Below are positions 44,206 to 53,921 of a DNA stretch of 64,000 bases, in pieces. This DNA comes from Ideonella sp. (lineage in GTDB: Bacteria > Pseudomonadota > Gammaproteobacteria > Burkholderiales > Burkholderiaceae_C): contig JABTUY010000001.1 in assembly GCA_015075165.1 (NCBI GenBank), positions 248,001 through 312,000 on the forward strand, given 5' to 3'. Within the stretch, counting starts at the first letter, position 1. Each line of letters starts with the position of its first letter. The position numbers were made by a program, and so were the translations under genes. The notes beneath the pieces are model-generated. The model saw nothing but the letters and a program-made list of their open reading frames with translations, searched no databases and had not been told where the DNA came from.

Positions 44206-45159
44206 GTGCTGCCCGAGTTCGTCGAAGCGCTGGGCGATGGCCTCTACGCGATCGATACCGGCTTCGTGCGGCCGCGCTTCGACGCCGCCTACCTGATCGT
44301 CGACGAGGGTCGCGCCGCGTTCTTCGACACCGGCACCAACCATGCCGTGCCGCGCCTGCTCGCGGCGCTGACGGCGCTGGGCATCGGCCGCGAGGCGGTC
44401 GACTGGGTGATTCCGTCCCATGTGCACCTCGACCACGCCGGCGGTGCGGGGCTGCTGATGCAGGCGCTGCCGCGTGCGCGATTGTTCGTGCACCCGCGCG
44501 GCGCACGCCACCTGATCGACCCGACCGCGCTGATCGCCGGCGCCACCGCCGTCTATGGCGAGGCCGAGATGGCGCGCTCGTACGGTACGCCGGTGGGCAT
44601 CGACGCCGCGCGTGTCGACGTCAGCCACGACGGTCAGTCGATCGCGCTCGGCGGGCGGCGGCTCGAGGCCGTCGACACGCCGGGCCACGCGCGCCACCAC
44701 CACTGCATCTGGGACCAACGCACGAGCACCTGGTTCACCGGTGACACCTTCGGGCTGTCGTATCCCGAGCTGGTGCACGCGGGCCGGCGCTGGATCACGC
44801 CGACCAGCGCACCGGTGCAGTTCGATCCCGAGCCGCTGAAGGCTTCGGTGCGCCGGCTGCTGGCGCGCGCACCGGCCGCGTTGTGCGTCACCCACTATGG
44901 CCGCGTGGCCGCCGCACCGCACCTGGGGCCGTTGCTGCTCGAGCAGATCGACGAGATGGCGGCGATCGGCGCGCGGCTGCGCGGTGCAGCCGGCCGCCAT
45001 GCCGCGCTGTGCGATGCGCTGCGCGAGATGTATCACCGTCACCTGCAACGGCACGGGCTCGCCGATCTTGCGTCCGGCATGGCGCTGCTGGAGGCCGACG
45101 TTCAGATCAACGCGCAGGGCCTCGGCAGCTGGCTCGACCACCGCGCTCGCCCGCTCTGA
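44206..45159 (+). CDS. metallo-beta-lactamase fold hydrolase
   Basis: A 317-residue cytoplasmic hydrolase. The metal motif is WVIPSHVHLDHAGGAGLLMQ (HxHxDH), followed by VDTPGHARHHHCIWD, FTGDTFGLSYPEL and CVTHYGRVAAAP. VLPEFVEALGDGLYAIDTGF is a usual opening of this group. GTG at 44206 is preferred; ATG at 44125 would overlap the TPR gene by 53 bp. Glyoxalase-II-like or lactonase activity is possible, with no stronger hint. Confidence 0.85.
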   Translation: MLPEFVEALGDGLYAIDTGFVRPRFDAAYLIVDEGRAAFFDTGTNHAVPRLLAALTALGIGREAVDWVIPSHVHLDHAGGAGLLMQALPRARLFVHPRGARHLIDPTALIAGATAVYGEAEMARSYGTPVGIDAARVDVSHDGQSIALGGRRLEAVDTPGHARHHHCIWDQRTSTWFTGDTFGLSYPELVHAGRRWITPTSAPVQFDPEPLKASVRRLLARAPAALCVTHYGRVAAAPHLGPLLLEQIDEMAAIGARLRGAAGRHAALCDALREMYHRHLQRHGLADLASGMALLEADVQINAQGLGSWLDHRARPL

Positions 45160-45229
45160 AGCCCGCTGCACGCAACTGCCACGCACCGGGTTCATACTCT
45201 CGCCTCCTCCGCGCTGGAGCCGAGACACC

Positions 45230-46024
45230 ATGGGCATCCCTTCGTTCGCATTGCACGACCGTGTCGCGGTGATCACCGGTGCCGCGCAGGGCATCGGCGC
45301 CGCCTGCGCGCGACGGCTGGCAAGAGACGGCGCGCGCGTCGGCTTGTGGGACATCAACCTCGAGCCGGTGCACGCACTGGCGGCTGAGCTGAACCGCAAC
45401 GGCGCGAAGGCCTTTGCGCAGCGTTGCGACGTGTCGAGCAAAGCACAGGTCGACGCCGCGCTGGCGGCGACCCAGGGAGCGCTCGGCACCGTCAACGCGC
45501 TGGTCAACAACGCCGGCATCTTCAGGGCCGCCGAGTTCCTCGACATCGCCGAGGCCGACTGGGACGCGGTGATCGCGGTCAACCTGAAGGGCTCATTCCT
45601 GGTCGCGCAGGCAGTGGCGCGCGCGATGGTCGCCGCCGGCTCTGGCGGTGCGATCGTCAACATGAGCTCGGTCAACGGCATGCTGGCGATCCCGTCGATC
45701 GCCAGCTACAACGCGAGCAAGGGCGCCATCGACCAGCTCACGCGCGTGATGGCGCTCGCGCTGGCCGACCACGGCATCCGCGTCAACGCGGTCGGCCCGG
45801 GCACCATCGCCACCGAGCTGGCGCGCGCCGCGGTGCTGGGCAGCGACGAGGCCAAGGCACGCATCCTGTCGCGCACGCCGCTGCGCCGCCTGGGCGAGCC
45901 GGCCGAGGTGGCCGACGTCGTGGCTTACCTGCTGAGCGACGCCGCGAGCTACGTCACCGGCGAGATCGTGTACGTCGACGGCGGCCGTCGCGCGCTGAAC
46001 TACACCGTGCCGCCGAAAGCCTGA
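45230..46024 (+). CDS. SDR family oxidoreductase
   Basis: Short-chain dehydrogenase/reductase of 264 residues. Cofactor motif VITGAAQGIGAACARRL (residues 15-31), an acidic residue after strand 2 (GLWDINLEPV) that favours NAD, NNAG, the catalytic Ser in VNMSSVNGM, YNASK (Tyr-xxx-Lys) and the tail AASYVTGEIVYVDGG all fit classical SDRs. Its substrate is unknown. ATG at 45230 has GGAGCC upstream. The next gene starts 5 bp after. Confidence 0.93.
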   Translation: MGIPSFALHDRVAVITGAAQGIGAACARRLARDGARVGLWDINLEPVHALAAELNRNGAKAFAQRCDVSSKAQVDAALAATQGALGTVNALVNNAGIFRAAEFLDIAEADWDAVIAVNLKGSFLVAQAVARAMVAAGSGGAIVNMSSVNGMLAIPSIASYNASKGAIDQLTRVMALALADHGIRVNAVGPGTIATELARAAVLGSDEAKARILSRTPLRRLGEPAEVADVVAYLLSDAASYVTGEIVYVDGGRRALNYTVPPKA

Positions 46025-46029
46025 ACACC

Positions 46030-46521
46030 ATGCCTGATGCCCCTGCCCCCGCGCAGCCGCCGCTGACAGGCGGCTGCCTGTGCGGCCACGTGCGCTACCG
46101 CGCACAACTGCCCAACCGCGACGGCTACTACTGCCACTGCCGCATGTGCCAGCTCGCGTTCGGCAACACGCGCGCCGCGTACGTCAACCTGCCGAAGGCC
46201 GACCTGCACTGGCAGCAGGCGCCGGCGTATTACGCATCGTCGAAGATCGCGCGCCGCGGCTTCTGCCCGCGCTGCGGCACGCCGCTGACGTTCGAGTTCG
46301 TCGATGGCCCGAACATCGACGTCTCGGTGGGCAGCCTCGACGACCCCGGTGCGATCACGCCCACCGTGCATTGGGGCGTCGAAACGCGCCTGGCCGGCTG
46401 GCACGCCGAAGACGGCCTGCCCGGCAAGCGGCTCGACGAGAACGAAGGCATCGCCAAGCTCTGGCGCGATGCCTACGGCGACCAAGTGACGCCCGGCGTC
46501 GAGGCCGGGCGCAAGGGCTGA
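46030..46521 (+). CDS. GFA (glutathione-dependent formaldehyde-activating) family protein
   Basis: A 163-residue zinc protein. Cysteine motifs GGCLCGHVRY (residues 14-23), YYCHCRMCQLAFGN and FCPRCGTPLTFEF bind two zinc ions, as in Gfa. The family is called after an enzyme thought to add glutathione to formaldehyde, but most members have no tested activity. It follows the SDR gene by 5 bp and is probably co-transcribed. The gene ends 8 bp before a 10-bp direct repeat that marks a likely insertion. Confidence 0.9.
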   Translation: MPDAPAPAQPPLTGGCLCGHVRYRAQLPNRDGYYCHCRMCQLAFGNTRAAYVNLPKADLHWQQAPAYYASSKIARRGFCPRCGTPLTFEFVDGPNIDVSVGSLDDPGAITPTVHWGVETRLAGWHAEDGLPGKRLDENEGIAKLWRDAYGDQVTPGVEAGRKG

Positions 46522-46529
46522 TGCCGAAC

Positions 46530-47539
46530 GAAAGCACACCTACAGGATTGAGCGCATGCCCATCGGGAAGTCCATTCGCATTTACTTGGCAGATGCGACC
46601 GTGTCCGGCATCCGCTACGCAGAGGTGGTGAATTGGACTGGCCATGCCCTCGCCTGCCCTCGCAGTCGCTTGGGGGAGTTGGCCGGTTGGCCAGAGACCT
46701 CCAAACCCGGCGTCTACTTCCTCTTCGAATCCCGGCTCGGCGATTCCAAGCCGCTTGCCTACATCGGTGAATCCGAGAATGTTGTCGATCGTCTAACGAG
46801 TCATGACCGAGGAAAGGACTTCTGGAATGAGGTCGTGCTGTTTACGAGCAAGGACGAGAACCTCACGAAAGCGCATGTGAAGTTCCTCGAGGCGACTTTG
46901 GTGGAGATGGCCAAGGCCGCCGATCGATATGATCTGCAGAATGGCAATACCCCACCCGAATCAAGCCTCCCGCGTGCTGATCGGGATGCAATGGCGGAGT
47001 TCACCGAGAACATCCGCATGGTTCTGGGCACGCTTGGCTACCCGGTACTCGAATCCCTGATTCGGCAGCGTGCCGATCCTCTACTGCCGGAAGAAGTCGC
47101 GAATCCGCGTTCGCCTCAGAAGCCCGGAACCGTCGAACTGATCTTCAAAGTCAACAATCTGATGGCACGCGGCGTGGTCACGGACGAAGGGTTTGTCCTG
47201 AAGAAGGGTTCGCACGCGTCGCATACCAACTCGGAAAGCGCAGCCGCCCGTGTCGTCAAGGTCAAAGAGCAGCTGATTGCGGATGGCCGACTCAAGGCCG
47301 AGGGAGACCACCTTGTATTGCAGGAAGACTTCCTGGTTAGCTCATCGAGCTATGCCGCCGTCCTGGTTGCGGGCACGTCGAGAAGCGGCCCCCAGAGCTG
47401 GCTTACCGCGGACGGTCGCACGCTCAAGTCGATCGAAGACGCCGCGGTTGGCGAGGCTTCAATGCGCCCGTCGCAAACGCCTTAGCTTCGTGCCGCGCCC
47501 GCATCTTGGTGACATCAACCAGCAATCCTGAAAGCACAC
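46530..47539. mobile_element. candidate insertion carrying a GIY-YIG gene, bounded by 10-bp direct repeats
   Basis: GAAAGCACAC is present at 46530-46539 and again at 47530-47539, exactly 1000 bp apart. Just inside, CAGGATTG (46543-46550) and CAATCCTG (47523-47530) are inverted copies. Between them lies a single gene with clearly lower GC and different codon use from its neighbours. This pattern fits insertion with target duplication, or homologous gain by a small mobile cassette. No transposase is encoded, so the mechanism is unknown. Confidence 0.5.
46556..47485 (+). CDS. GIY-YIG nuclease family protein with DUF4357 domain
   Basis: A 309-residue protein. The N-terminal nuclease domain has GVYFLF...[14 protein letters not shown] (GIY and YIG strands with a catalytic Arg, about residues 51-85) and a helix [11 protein letters not shown] with the metal-binding Glu (near residue 121). 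The C-terminal third, [20 protein letters not shown], is DUF4357, often found with restriction enzymes. ATG at 46556 is clear. Its sequence has many A/T third positions, unlike every neighbour, a sign of transfer. No methyltransferase or partner lies beside it. Confidence 0.88.
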   Translation: MPIGKSIRIYLADATVSGIRYAEVVNWTGHALACPRSRLGELAGWPETSKPGVYFLFESRLGDSKPLAYIGESENVVDRLTSHDRGKDFWNEVVLFTSKDENLTKAHVKFLEATLVEMAKAADRYDLQNGNTPPESSLPRADRDAMAEFTENIRMVLGTLGYPVLESLIRQRADPLLPEEVANPRSPQKPGTVELIFKVNNLMARGVVTDEGFVLKKGSHASHTNSESAAARVVKVKEQLIADGRLKAEGDHLVLQEDFLVSSSSYAAVLVAGTSRSGPQSWLTADGRTLKSIEDAAVGEASMRPSQTP

Positions 47540-47541
47540 AC

Positions 47542-47940
47542 GTGAGACTGCTCCACACCATGCTGCGCGTCGGCAACCTGCGGCGCTCGATCGACTTCTA
47601 CACCCAGGTGCTCGGCATGAAGCTGCTGCGCACCACCGAGCGCCCCGAGCAGAAGTACGACCTCGCGTTCGTCGGCTACGGCTCGAGCCCCGAGCACGCC
47701 GAGATCGAGCTCACCTACAACTACGGCACCGAGAAGTACGAGATGGGCGGCGCCTTCGGCCACATCGCGATCGGCGTGCCCGATGTCGCGGCCACCTGCG
47801 AGGCGGTGCGCAGCAAGGCGCAGTCGCTCGGCGGCGCGATCACGCGCGAGGCCGGGCCGGTCAAGGGCGGCACGACGATCATCGCCTTCATCACCGACCC
47901 CGACGGCTACAAGATCGAGCTGATCGAGCGCGCCGCGTAG
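47542..47940 (+). CDS. gloA: lactoylglutathione lyase (glyoxalase I)
   Basis: Converts the methylglyoxal-glutathione hemithioacetal to S-lactoylglutathione. The 132-residue protein starts with GTG at 47542 ([20 protein letters not shown]); an in-frame ATG at 47506 would add a non-conserved tail. Metal ligands are His5, a Glu in [10 protein letters not shown], His in GHIAIGVPD and Glu in YKIELIE, as in the E. coli Ni enzyme. It is convergent with eda and directly abuts it. Confidence 0.95.
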   Translation: MRLLHTMLRVGNLRRSIDFYTQVLGMKLLRTTERPEQKYDLAFVGYGSSPEHAEIELTYNYGTEKYEMGGAFGHIAIGVPDVAATCEAVRSKAQSLGGAITREAGPVKGGTTIIAFITDPDGYKIELIERAA

Positions 47941-48570
47941 TCAACTCTTGCGCAACGCGCCCGCCTCGCGCGCCAGCGCGGTGATGCGCGCCCAGTCGCC
48001 GCGCTCGAGCGCATCGGCCGGCGTCAGCCACGAGCCGCCGCACACGCGCACGTTGGGCAGCGCCAGGAACTGCGGCGCCGTCTGCGCGCTGATGCCACCG
48101 GTGGGGCAGAACGCCACGTCGGGAAACGGCCCGTGCAGCGCCTTCAGCATCGCGGTGCCACCGGCCGGCACGGCCGGAAAGAACTTCAGGAACATCAGCC
48201 CGTCGGCGTTGGCCGCCATCACCTCGCTGGCGCTGGCCACGCCGGGCAGCAGCGGCAGGCCGGCCTCGCGACACGCCGCGCCGATCGCAGGCGTGTAGCC
48301 CGGGCTGACGCCGAACACGCAGCCGGCGTCGCGCGCGGCACGCGCATCGGCCGCACCGCGCAACGTGCCGGCACCGACGATGGCCTGCGGCACCGCGCGC
48401 GCGATCGCCTCGATCGCGCGCAGCGCCACCGGCGTACGCAGCGTCACCTCGAGCACCTTGACGCCCCCGGCAACCAGCGCCTCGGCCATCGGCACCGCAT
48501 GCTGCACATCGTGCAGCACGATCACCGGGATCACCGGGCCATGGTCGGCCAGCGTCAGCGTATCCAGCAT
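47941..48570 (-). CDS. eda: 2-dehydro-3-deoxy-phosphogluconate aldolase (KDPG aldolase)
   Basis: Splits KDPG into pyruvate and glyceraldehyde 3-phosphate, the last step of the Entner-Doudoroff pathway. The 209 residues form a TIM barrel with the catalytic Glu in [11 protein letters not shown] and the Schiff-base Lys in [17 protein letters not shown] closes the phosphate site. ATG at 48570 has AAAGGA upstream; a GTG at 48588 overlapping the edd stop is an alternative. It is coupled to edd. Confidence 0.95.
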   Translation of the reverse strand: MLDTLTLADHGPVIPVIVLHDVQHAVPMAEALVAGGVKVLEVTLRTPVALRAIEAIARAVPQAIVGAGTLRGAADARAARDAGCVFGVSPGYTPAIGAACREAGLPLLPGVASASEVMAANADGLMFLKFFPAVPAGGTAMLKALHGPFPDVAFCPTGGISAQTAPQFLALPNVRVCGGSWLTPADALERGDWARITALAREAGALRKS

Positions 48571-48584
48571 TCCGCGCATTCCTT

Positions 48585-50402
48585 TCACAACCAGCTGCAG
48601 GCGCCCTGCTCCGCGCTGCCGACGTTGCGGCGAAAGCCGGCGAACAGCTCGCGGCCGAGGCCGTGGGCATTGTCGTCGGCGGCGATCGGGTCGATCACCG
48701 CGTGCTCGCGCGCAGCCCAGGTGTTCGCGTCGACCAGCGCGTCGAGCGTGCCGGCACGCGCGTCGAGGCGGATCAGGTCACCGTTGCGCACCTTGGCCAG
48801 CGCGCCACCGGCCAGCGCCTCGGGCGTCACATGGATCGCCGCCGGCACCTTGCCCGATGCACCGCTCATGCGGCCATCGGTGACCAGCGCCACCTTGAAG
48901 CCCTGGCCCTGCAGCACCGCCAGCGGCGGCGTCAGCTTGTGCAACTCGGGCATGCCGTTGGCCTGCGGCCCCTGGAAGCGCACCACCGCGACGAAGTCGC
49001 GCTCGAGCTGTCCGGCACCGAACGCCGCCAGCAGCGCCTGCTGACTGTCGAACACCAGCGCCGGCGCCTCGACCACGTGGCGATCGTCGGGCACGGCCGA
49101 CACCTTGATCACCGCGCGGCCGAGGTTGCCGCCCAGCACGCGCAGGCCGCCGGTGGGCGCGAACGGCTCGGCTACGGTGCGCACGATCGTGGTGTCGCCA
49201 CTGGCCGCGGGGGCGTCGTGCCACTGCAGCGCGCCGCCGCGCTCGAGTTGCGGCGTGCGCGTGTAGGCGGCGGCGCCGCGCGTGTCCACCGTCTGCACGT
49301 CGGCATGCATCAGGCCGGCGCCGAGCAGCTCGCGCAGCACGAAGCCGGTGCCGCCGGCGGCCTGGAACTGGTTCACGTCGGCACTGCCGTTGGGGTACAC
49401 GCGCGCCAGCAGCGGCACCACCGACGACAGCGCGTCGAAATCGCTCCAGTCGATCATCAGGCCGGCCGCGCGCGCCACCGCCACCCAGTGGATCAGGTGG
49501 TTGGTCGAGCCGCCGGTGGCCAGCAGCGCGACCATCGCATTGACGATCACGCGCTCGTCGACCAGACGGCCGATCGGCAAGCGCCGCTGGCCCGGCACGA
49601 TGGCCAGCAGCGTGCGCACCGCGGCGCGCGTCAGCGCCTCGCGCAGCGGCGTGTTCGGCGCCACGAACGCCGCGCCCGGCACGTGCAGGCCCATCGCCTC
49701 GAGCAGCATCTGGTTGCTGTTGGCGGTGCCGTAGAACGTGCAGGTGCCCGGCGCGTGGTAGGCCGCCTGCTCGGCGCGCAGCAGCGCGTCGCGCCCGACC
49801 AGGCCCTGCGCGTGCTGTTCGCGCACCTTGGCCTTCTCGGGGTTCGACAGGCCCGAGGGCATCGGCCCGGCCGGCACGAACACGCACGGCAGGTGGCCGA
49901 AGTGCAGTGCGCCGATCAGCAGGCCCGGCACGATCTTGTCGCACACGCCCAGCAGCAGCGCGCCGTCGAACACGTCGTGACTGAGCGCGATCGCGGTGGC
50001 CATCGCGATGGTGTCGCGCGAGAACAGGCTCAGCTCCATGCCGGGCTGGCCCTGGGTGATGCCGTCGCACATCGCGGGCACCCCGCCGGCCACCTGCGCG
50101 GTGGCGCCGAGCGCGCGTGCCTCGTCGCGGATCACGGCCGGAAAGCGCTCGTACGGCTGGTGTGCCGACAGCATGTCGTTGTAGGCGGTGACGATGCCCA
50201 GGTTCGGCGCATGCTCGACGACCACGCGCAGCCGGTTGTCCGGCGGCATCGCCGCAAAAGCGTGGGCCACGTTGGCACAGCCGAGCCGGTCGGGCCCGCG
50301 CGGCCGCGCCGCGAGGCGCTCGACCCGTTCGAGATAGGCGCGCCGCGGCGCGGCGCTGCGGCGCGCGATGCGCTCGGTCACTTCGAGTACGGTGGCATGC
50401 AT
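48585..50402 (-). CDS. edd: phosphogluconate dehydratase
   Basis: Converts 6-phosphogluconate to KDPG, the first step of the Entner-Doudoroff pathway. The 605-residue IlvD/Edd enzyme carries [20 protein letters not shown], a 4Fe-4S ligand region [20 protein letters not shown] and [20 protein letters not shown]. Length is usual for Edd. The presence of edd and eda together shows a working pathway. ATG at 50402 ([12 protein letters not shown]) is the start in most relatives. It is divergent from the ChaC-like gene. Confidence 0.96.
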   Translation of the reverse strand: MHATVLEVTERIARRSAAPRRAYLERVERLAARPRGPDRLGCANVAHAFAAMPPDNRLRVVVEHAPNLGIVTAYNDMLSAHQPYERFPAVIRDEARALGATAQVAGGVPAMCDGITQGQPGMELSLFSRDTIAMATAIALSHDVFDGALLLGVCDKIVPGLLIGALHFGHLPCVFVPAGPMPSGLSNPEKAKVREQHAQGLVGRDALLRAEQAAYHAPGTCTFYGTANSNQMLLEAMGLHVPGAAFVAPNTPLREALTRAAVRTLLAIVPGQRRLPIGRLVDERVIVNAMVALLATGGSTNHLIHWVAVARAAGLMIDWSDFDALSSVVPLLARVYPNGSADVNQFQAAGGTGFVLRELLGAGLMHADVQTVDTRGAAAYTRTPQLERGGALQWHDAPAASGDTTIVRTVAEPFAPTGGLRVLGGNLGRAVIKVSAVPDDRHVVEAPALVFDSQQALLAAFGAGQLERDFVAVVRFQGPQANGMPELHKLTPPLAVLQGQGFKVALVTDGRMSGASGKVPAAIHVTPEALAGGALAKVRNGDLIRLDARAGTLDALVDANTWAAREHAVIDPIAADDNAHGLGRELFAGFRRNVGSAEQGACSWL

Positions 50403-50485
50403 GGTGTGACGATTTTCCGACGAATTCGGCGCACCCCCGGCGCGGACGCCGCGACGCCAACGGCGACTCTGGCATTCTTCGCGCC

Positions 50486-51082
50486 GTGCACACCGCCACT
50501 GCCCGCCGCGACCCCGAAGAGATGCTGCTGCGGGCCACCGCCCAGTGGGGCGGCCGCGACGACCTGTGGGTGTTCGGCTATGCCTCGCTGATCGCGCGGC
50601 CCGAGTTCGAGGCCGACGAGCACCGGCTGGCCCAGGTGCGCGGCTGGCATCGCGCGCTGCGCATGCGTTCGCGCGTGAACCGCGGCACTCCCGAGCAGCC
50701 GGGCCTGGTATTCGCGCTGCTGCCCGGTGGCTCATGCCATGGCGTGGTGTACCGCGTGCCGCGCAAGCGCGCCGCCGCCGAGCTGCAGCGACTGTGGCTG
50801 CGCGAGATGCCCAATGCGGTGTACGACCCACGCTTCCTGCCGTGCCGCACCGCGCACGGCGACGTGCGCGCGCTGGCGTTCACGCTCAGCCGGCAGAGCC
50901 CGAACTTCGTCGCCGCGATCGCCGAGCACGAGCTGCTGCACGTGCTGCGCCACGCACGCGGCCGTTTCGGCACCACGCTCGAGTATCTGCTCGAGACCGC
51001 CGACGCGCTGCGCCGCCGCGGCCTGCGCGATCGCGAGATCGAGCGCATGGTGGCCCTCGCGCGCTCACACGCGTTGGTGTAG
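50486..51082 (+). CDS. ChaC-like gamma-glutamylcyclotransferase
   Basis: A 198-residue protein of the glutathione-specific gamma-glutamylcyclotransferase family, which splits glutathione to 5-oxoproline and Cys-Gly. [20 protein letters not shown] is the substrate-binding loop and [10 protein letters not shown] follows, as in ChaC. The catalytic Glu is probably in [24 protein letters not shown] at 50486 lies 7 bp after a CATTCT -10-like box (50473-50478) and has no ribosome-binding site, so it may be leaderless. Confidence 0.9.
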   Translation: MHTATARRDPEEMLLRATAQWGGRDDLWVFGYASLIARPEFEADEHRLAQVRGWHRALRMRSRVNRGTPEQPGLVFALLPGGSCHGVVYRVPRKRAAAELQRLWLREMPNAVYDPRFLPCRTAHGDVRALAFTLSRQSPNFVAAIAEHELLHVLRHARGRFGTTLEYLLETADALRRRGLRDREIERMVALARSHALV

Positions 51083-51097
51083 GCGCGGGTCGCGCCT

Positions 51098-52075
51098 TCA
51101 CGGCACGCCACCTTCGATCTGCCGCTGCGTGTCGTGCACCGCTGCGGCGAGCGCCGGCTCGGCCCCGGCCGTGCGCTGCAACGCACGCGCGAGCGCCGTA
51201 CGCGCGCCGCTGGCGTCGCCGCGCTGCCAGCGCAGCAGCGCCAGGTTGTTCCACGCCGCTGCGCTGTCGAAGCGTTCACCGGCGCGTGACCATGCGGCTT
51301 CGGCGCCGTCGCGATCGCCCATCGCGAGGCGCGCATTGCCCAGGCCGATCAGCGCCAGCGGTCCGTCATCGGGCCAGCGCTGCAGCAGTGCGGCATAGGC
51401 GCGCGCGGCCGACGCCGGCGCGGCGATGCGCTCGAACGCCAGCGCCGCCGCCAGCGCGCCGCGCGCGTCGTCGACCGCCGCCAGTTCGCCGGGGCGCAGC
51501 GCAACGAAGGCCCAGTGGCCACCGCGCTGCCAGGTGAACTCGAAGGTGCGCCACGACACCACCTCGCGCTCGACCAGGCCGCTGCGCAGCACCAGCTCCT
51601 GGCGCGGCAGGTCGTAGCCGACCACCACGGCGTAGTGCCACACCGGCGCGAACGACAACCCGAGGTTCTGCAGCACCACCACCGGATGGCCGGCGCGCAG
51701 TTCGCGCAGCAGCGCGTCGAGCCGACCCGGTAGCGGCTGCGCCAGCGCGTCGTGACGACGCGCGCCGGCCAGCATCTCGGGCTGCAATGTGCCTTCGCGC
51801 GCGGGCAGGAACACCTCGGCGGCCAGCGCCTCGGCGCTCACCTCGCGATCGAGGTACTGCAGCACCATCGCCAGCGACGCCGGCCCGCAGTGCAGCGGCG
51901 TCTGCGCGATGAACGGCACCGTGCGCAGCTCGACGCGGGCCGGCAGGTCGGCAGGCGGATGCGCCTGCAACGCGGCGGTTTGCGGCGGCGTCCACGCGCA
52001 CCCGGCGAGTTGCAGCGCGCCGCTGGCGGCGAGCGCCAGCCCGGCCAGACGCCGCGCCCAGCGGCCGCGCTGCAC
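51098..52075 (-). CDS. PA2778-family cysteine peptidase with TPR tail
   Basis: A 325-residue lipoprotein: the signal ends LQLAGC with Cys26. Residues 45-190 form a C39-like papain-fold peptidase with Cys63 (LHCGPASLAMVLQYL) and His147 (VWHYAVVVGYD). Residues 210-315 are TPR helices (AARAYAALLQRWPDDGPLAL, WNNLALLRWQRGDASGA). It pairs with the next-upstream PA2779-type gene, as in Pseudomonas aeruginosa. Function is unknown, possibly peptide or protein processing in the envelope. Start is GTG at 52075. Confidence 0.9.
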   Translation of the reverse strand: MQRGRWARRLAGLALAASGALQLAGCAWTPPQTAALQAHPPADLPARVELRTVPFIAQTPLHCGPASLAMVLQYLDREVSAEALAAEVFLPAREGTLQPEMLAGARRHDALAQPLPGRLDALLRELRAGHPVVVLQNLGLSFAPVWHYAVVVGYDLPRQELVLRSGLVEREVVSWRTFEFTWQRGGHWAFVALRPGELAAVDDARGALAAALAFERIAAPASAARAYAALLQRWPDDGPLALIGLGNARLAMGDRDGAEAAWSRAGERFDSAAAWNNLALLRWQRGDASGARTALARALQRTAGAEPALAAAVHDTQRQIEGGVP

Positions 52076-52090
52076 GGCCGGTCCGCGCGC

Positions 52091-52510
52091 TCAGCGCACC
52101 GAGCGCGTGAACGGGAAGATCTTCGTGAAGCCGAGGATGTCGGTGATCAGCAGCAGCACGAAGATGAACACTGCCGCGCCGAGAAAATCGGTGCCGCCGG
52201 CCGGCACGGCGTCGACCTGCTCGGCCAGCAGCGCCGCTTCGCGGTCGCTGAGCGCGGCCACGCGCGCGCGCGCCTCGTCGGGCGACACGCCGCGTTCGCG
52301 CAGCGCCGCCATCACGTCGTCGCGCTGCAGCAGCGCGATGAGGCGTGCCTGTGCGCTGCCGGCCATGGCCTGCGCATTGCCCGGTGCCGCCGCCGCGCTC
52401 GCGGCCGCCTCATCGGTGCCGATCATCGCGGCCTGTGCGCCTTGCATCAGGCCGGCGTAGCTGAGGCTGCACGCGAGCAGCCAGGTCAGCGCGCGTCGTA
52501 GCGTGGTCAT
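52091..52510 (-). CDS. PA2779-family exported protein
   Basis: A 139-residue small envelope protein: signal MTTLRRALTWLLACSLSYAG, a helical middle (LIALLQRDDVMAALRERGVS PDEAR in two parts) and a C-terminal membrane helix FLGAAVFIFVLLLITDILGF, then FPFTRSVR. The C-terminal helix may keep it in the inner membrane. It is always next to the PA2778-type peptidase, 15 bp upstream here; it may be the peptidase's substrate or anchor (inference). ATG at 52510 follows GGAAGGG. Confidence 0.88.
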   Translation of the reverse strand: MTTLRRALTWLLACSLSYAGLMQGAQAAMIGTDEAAASAAAAPGNAQAMAGSAQARLIALLQRDDVMAALRERGVSPDEARARVAALSDREAALLAEQVDAVPAGGTDFLGAAVFIFVLLLITDILGFTKIFPFTRSVR

Positions 52511-52667
52511 GACGTGTTCCCTTCCGGCGATCGGTCCGCGGCAACTGTACCCGAGGACCGGCGGCCGGGGTTCCAAGCCGCAACACGCACCGGCCTCACG
52601 CTGCGACTGGGTCGCGGCACGGTGCAACGCCATCGTCGCAGCGCAAAGGCCGCTGTGCACACGCAGG

Positions 52668-52673
52668 TATGCT
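52668..52673 (+). promoter_or_regulatory. candidate -10 box directly before the Bcr/CflA gene
   Basis: TATGCT ends six bases before the ATG at 52680. With a usual -10 to +1 distance, transcription would start at the A of the start codon, giving a leaderless message. There is no ribosome-binding site in the six bases between. Confidence 0.45.
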
Positions 52674-52679
52674 CGCGCG

Positions 52680-53921
52680 ATGCCCGCTGCTGTCGACACG
52701 AAAGCGCATGCGCCCGCCACCGTCGCGATGCCCTCGCCGCGGGCGATGGCGCTGAGCCTGGCGCTGCTGCTCGGCCTGCAGGCACTGGCCACCGATCTGT
52801 ACCTGCCCGCATTGCCGGCGCTGGCGCGTGACCTGTCGGCCGCGATGCCGGCGGTGCAAGCAACGCTGTCGGCCTTCGTGCTGGCGTTCGGTCTGGCGCA
52901 ACTCGTCTGGGGCCCGGTGGCCGACCGCTTCGGCCGCCGGCCGGTGCTGCGCGCCGGGCTGGCGCTGTTCGCGCTGGCGTCGCTCGGCGCCGCGCTCGCG
53001 CACAACGCCGCGACCGTGGTGGCGTGGCGTGCGGTGCAAGGCGTCGGCGTGGCGGCGTCGGTGGTGTGTGCGCGCGCGATGCTGCGCGACGTCTATGAGC
53101 CGCACCAGGGCGCGCACGTGATGTCGCATGCGCTCACCGGGCTCGGCGTGCTGGCGATCAGCGCGCCGGCGATCGGCGGCGCGCTCGCCACCGCGGCCGG
53201 ATGGCGCGCCACGATGGCGCTGCTGGCGGCGATCGGCGCCACCCTGCTGGCGTTCGTGTTGTGGCGCGTGCCCGAGACGCTGCACACGCGCAACCCGCTG
53301 GCCACTCACGCGCCGACGTTGCTGCTGCAGACGCGCCGCACGCTGGCGCACCCGGGCTTTCGCGCCTGGACGCTGCTGGTGTGCAGCACCTACGGCGGGC
53401 TGATGGTGTTCCTCGCCGGCGCCAGCTTCGTGTTGATCGAGTTCGTCGGTCTGTCGGTGTGGCAGTGCGGCATCGCGATCGGCAGCAACTCGCTGGCCTA
53501 CGTGGTCGGCACCTTCATCTGCCGGCGCCTGCTGGCGCACCACGGCCTGGTGGGCGCGGTGCAGCGCGGCGCCGGCTTCACGGCGCTGGCCGGTGTCGGC
53601 ATGCTGTGGGCCGCCACCCTGCCGACCCCGTCGCTGTGGACGGTGCTGGTGCCGCAGTGGATCTATGCCCTCGGCCACGGCGTGCACCAGCCGTGCGGCC
53701 AGACGGGTGCAGTGGGACCGTTCCCGCGCGCGGCCGGCGTGGCCGCGGCGCTGACCGGCTTCGCGCTCGCGCTGGTCGCGGTCGCGGTCACGCTGTGGCT
53801 CGGCCAGCACCTGAATGCGAACCGGCCTCAGCTGTACTTCGCAGCGTTGGCGACGATGGCCGGCGCGACCTCGCTCGTGGCCTGGACGCTGGTGCGGCAT
53901 CACGGCGCGGCGCTCGAATGA
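52680..53921 (+). CDS. Bcr/CflA family multidrug efflux MFS transporter
   Basis: A 413-residue exporter with about 12 helices. [20 protein letters not shown] (helix 1 of the Bcr/CflA type), [20 protein letters not shown] (motif A, about residues 77-96) and [20 protein letters not shown] are characteristic. Relatives export bicyclomycin, chloramphenicol and other drugs. Its stop overlaps the ATG of miaA (ATGA). The promoter context suggests a leaderless start. The drug specificity cannot be read. Confidence 0.92.
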   Translation: MPAAVDTKAHAPATVAMPSPRAMALSLALLLGLQALATDLYLPALPALARDLSAAMPAVQATLSAFVLAFGLAQLVWGPVADRFGRRPVLRAGLALFALASLGAALAHNAATVVAWRAVQGVGVAASVVCARAMLRDVYEPHQGAHVMSHALTGLGVLAISAPAIGGALATAAGWRATMALLAAIGATLLAFVLWRVPETLHTRNPLATHAPTLLLQTRRTLAHPGFRAWTLLVCSTYGGLMVFLAGASFVLIEFVGLSVWQCGIAIGSNSLAYVVGTFICRRLLAHHGLVGAVQRGAGFTALAGVGMLWAATLPTPSLWTVLVPQWIYALGHGVHQPCGQTGAVGPFPRAAGVAAALTGFALALVAVAVTLWLGQHLNANRPQLYFAALATMAGATSLVAWTLVRHHGAALE

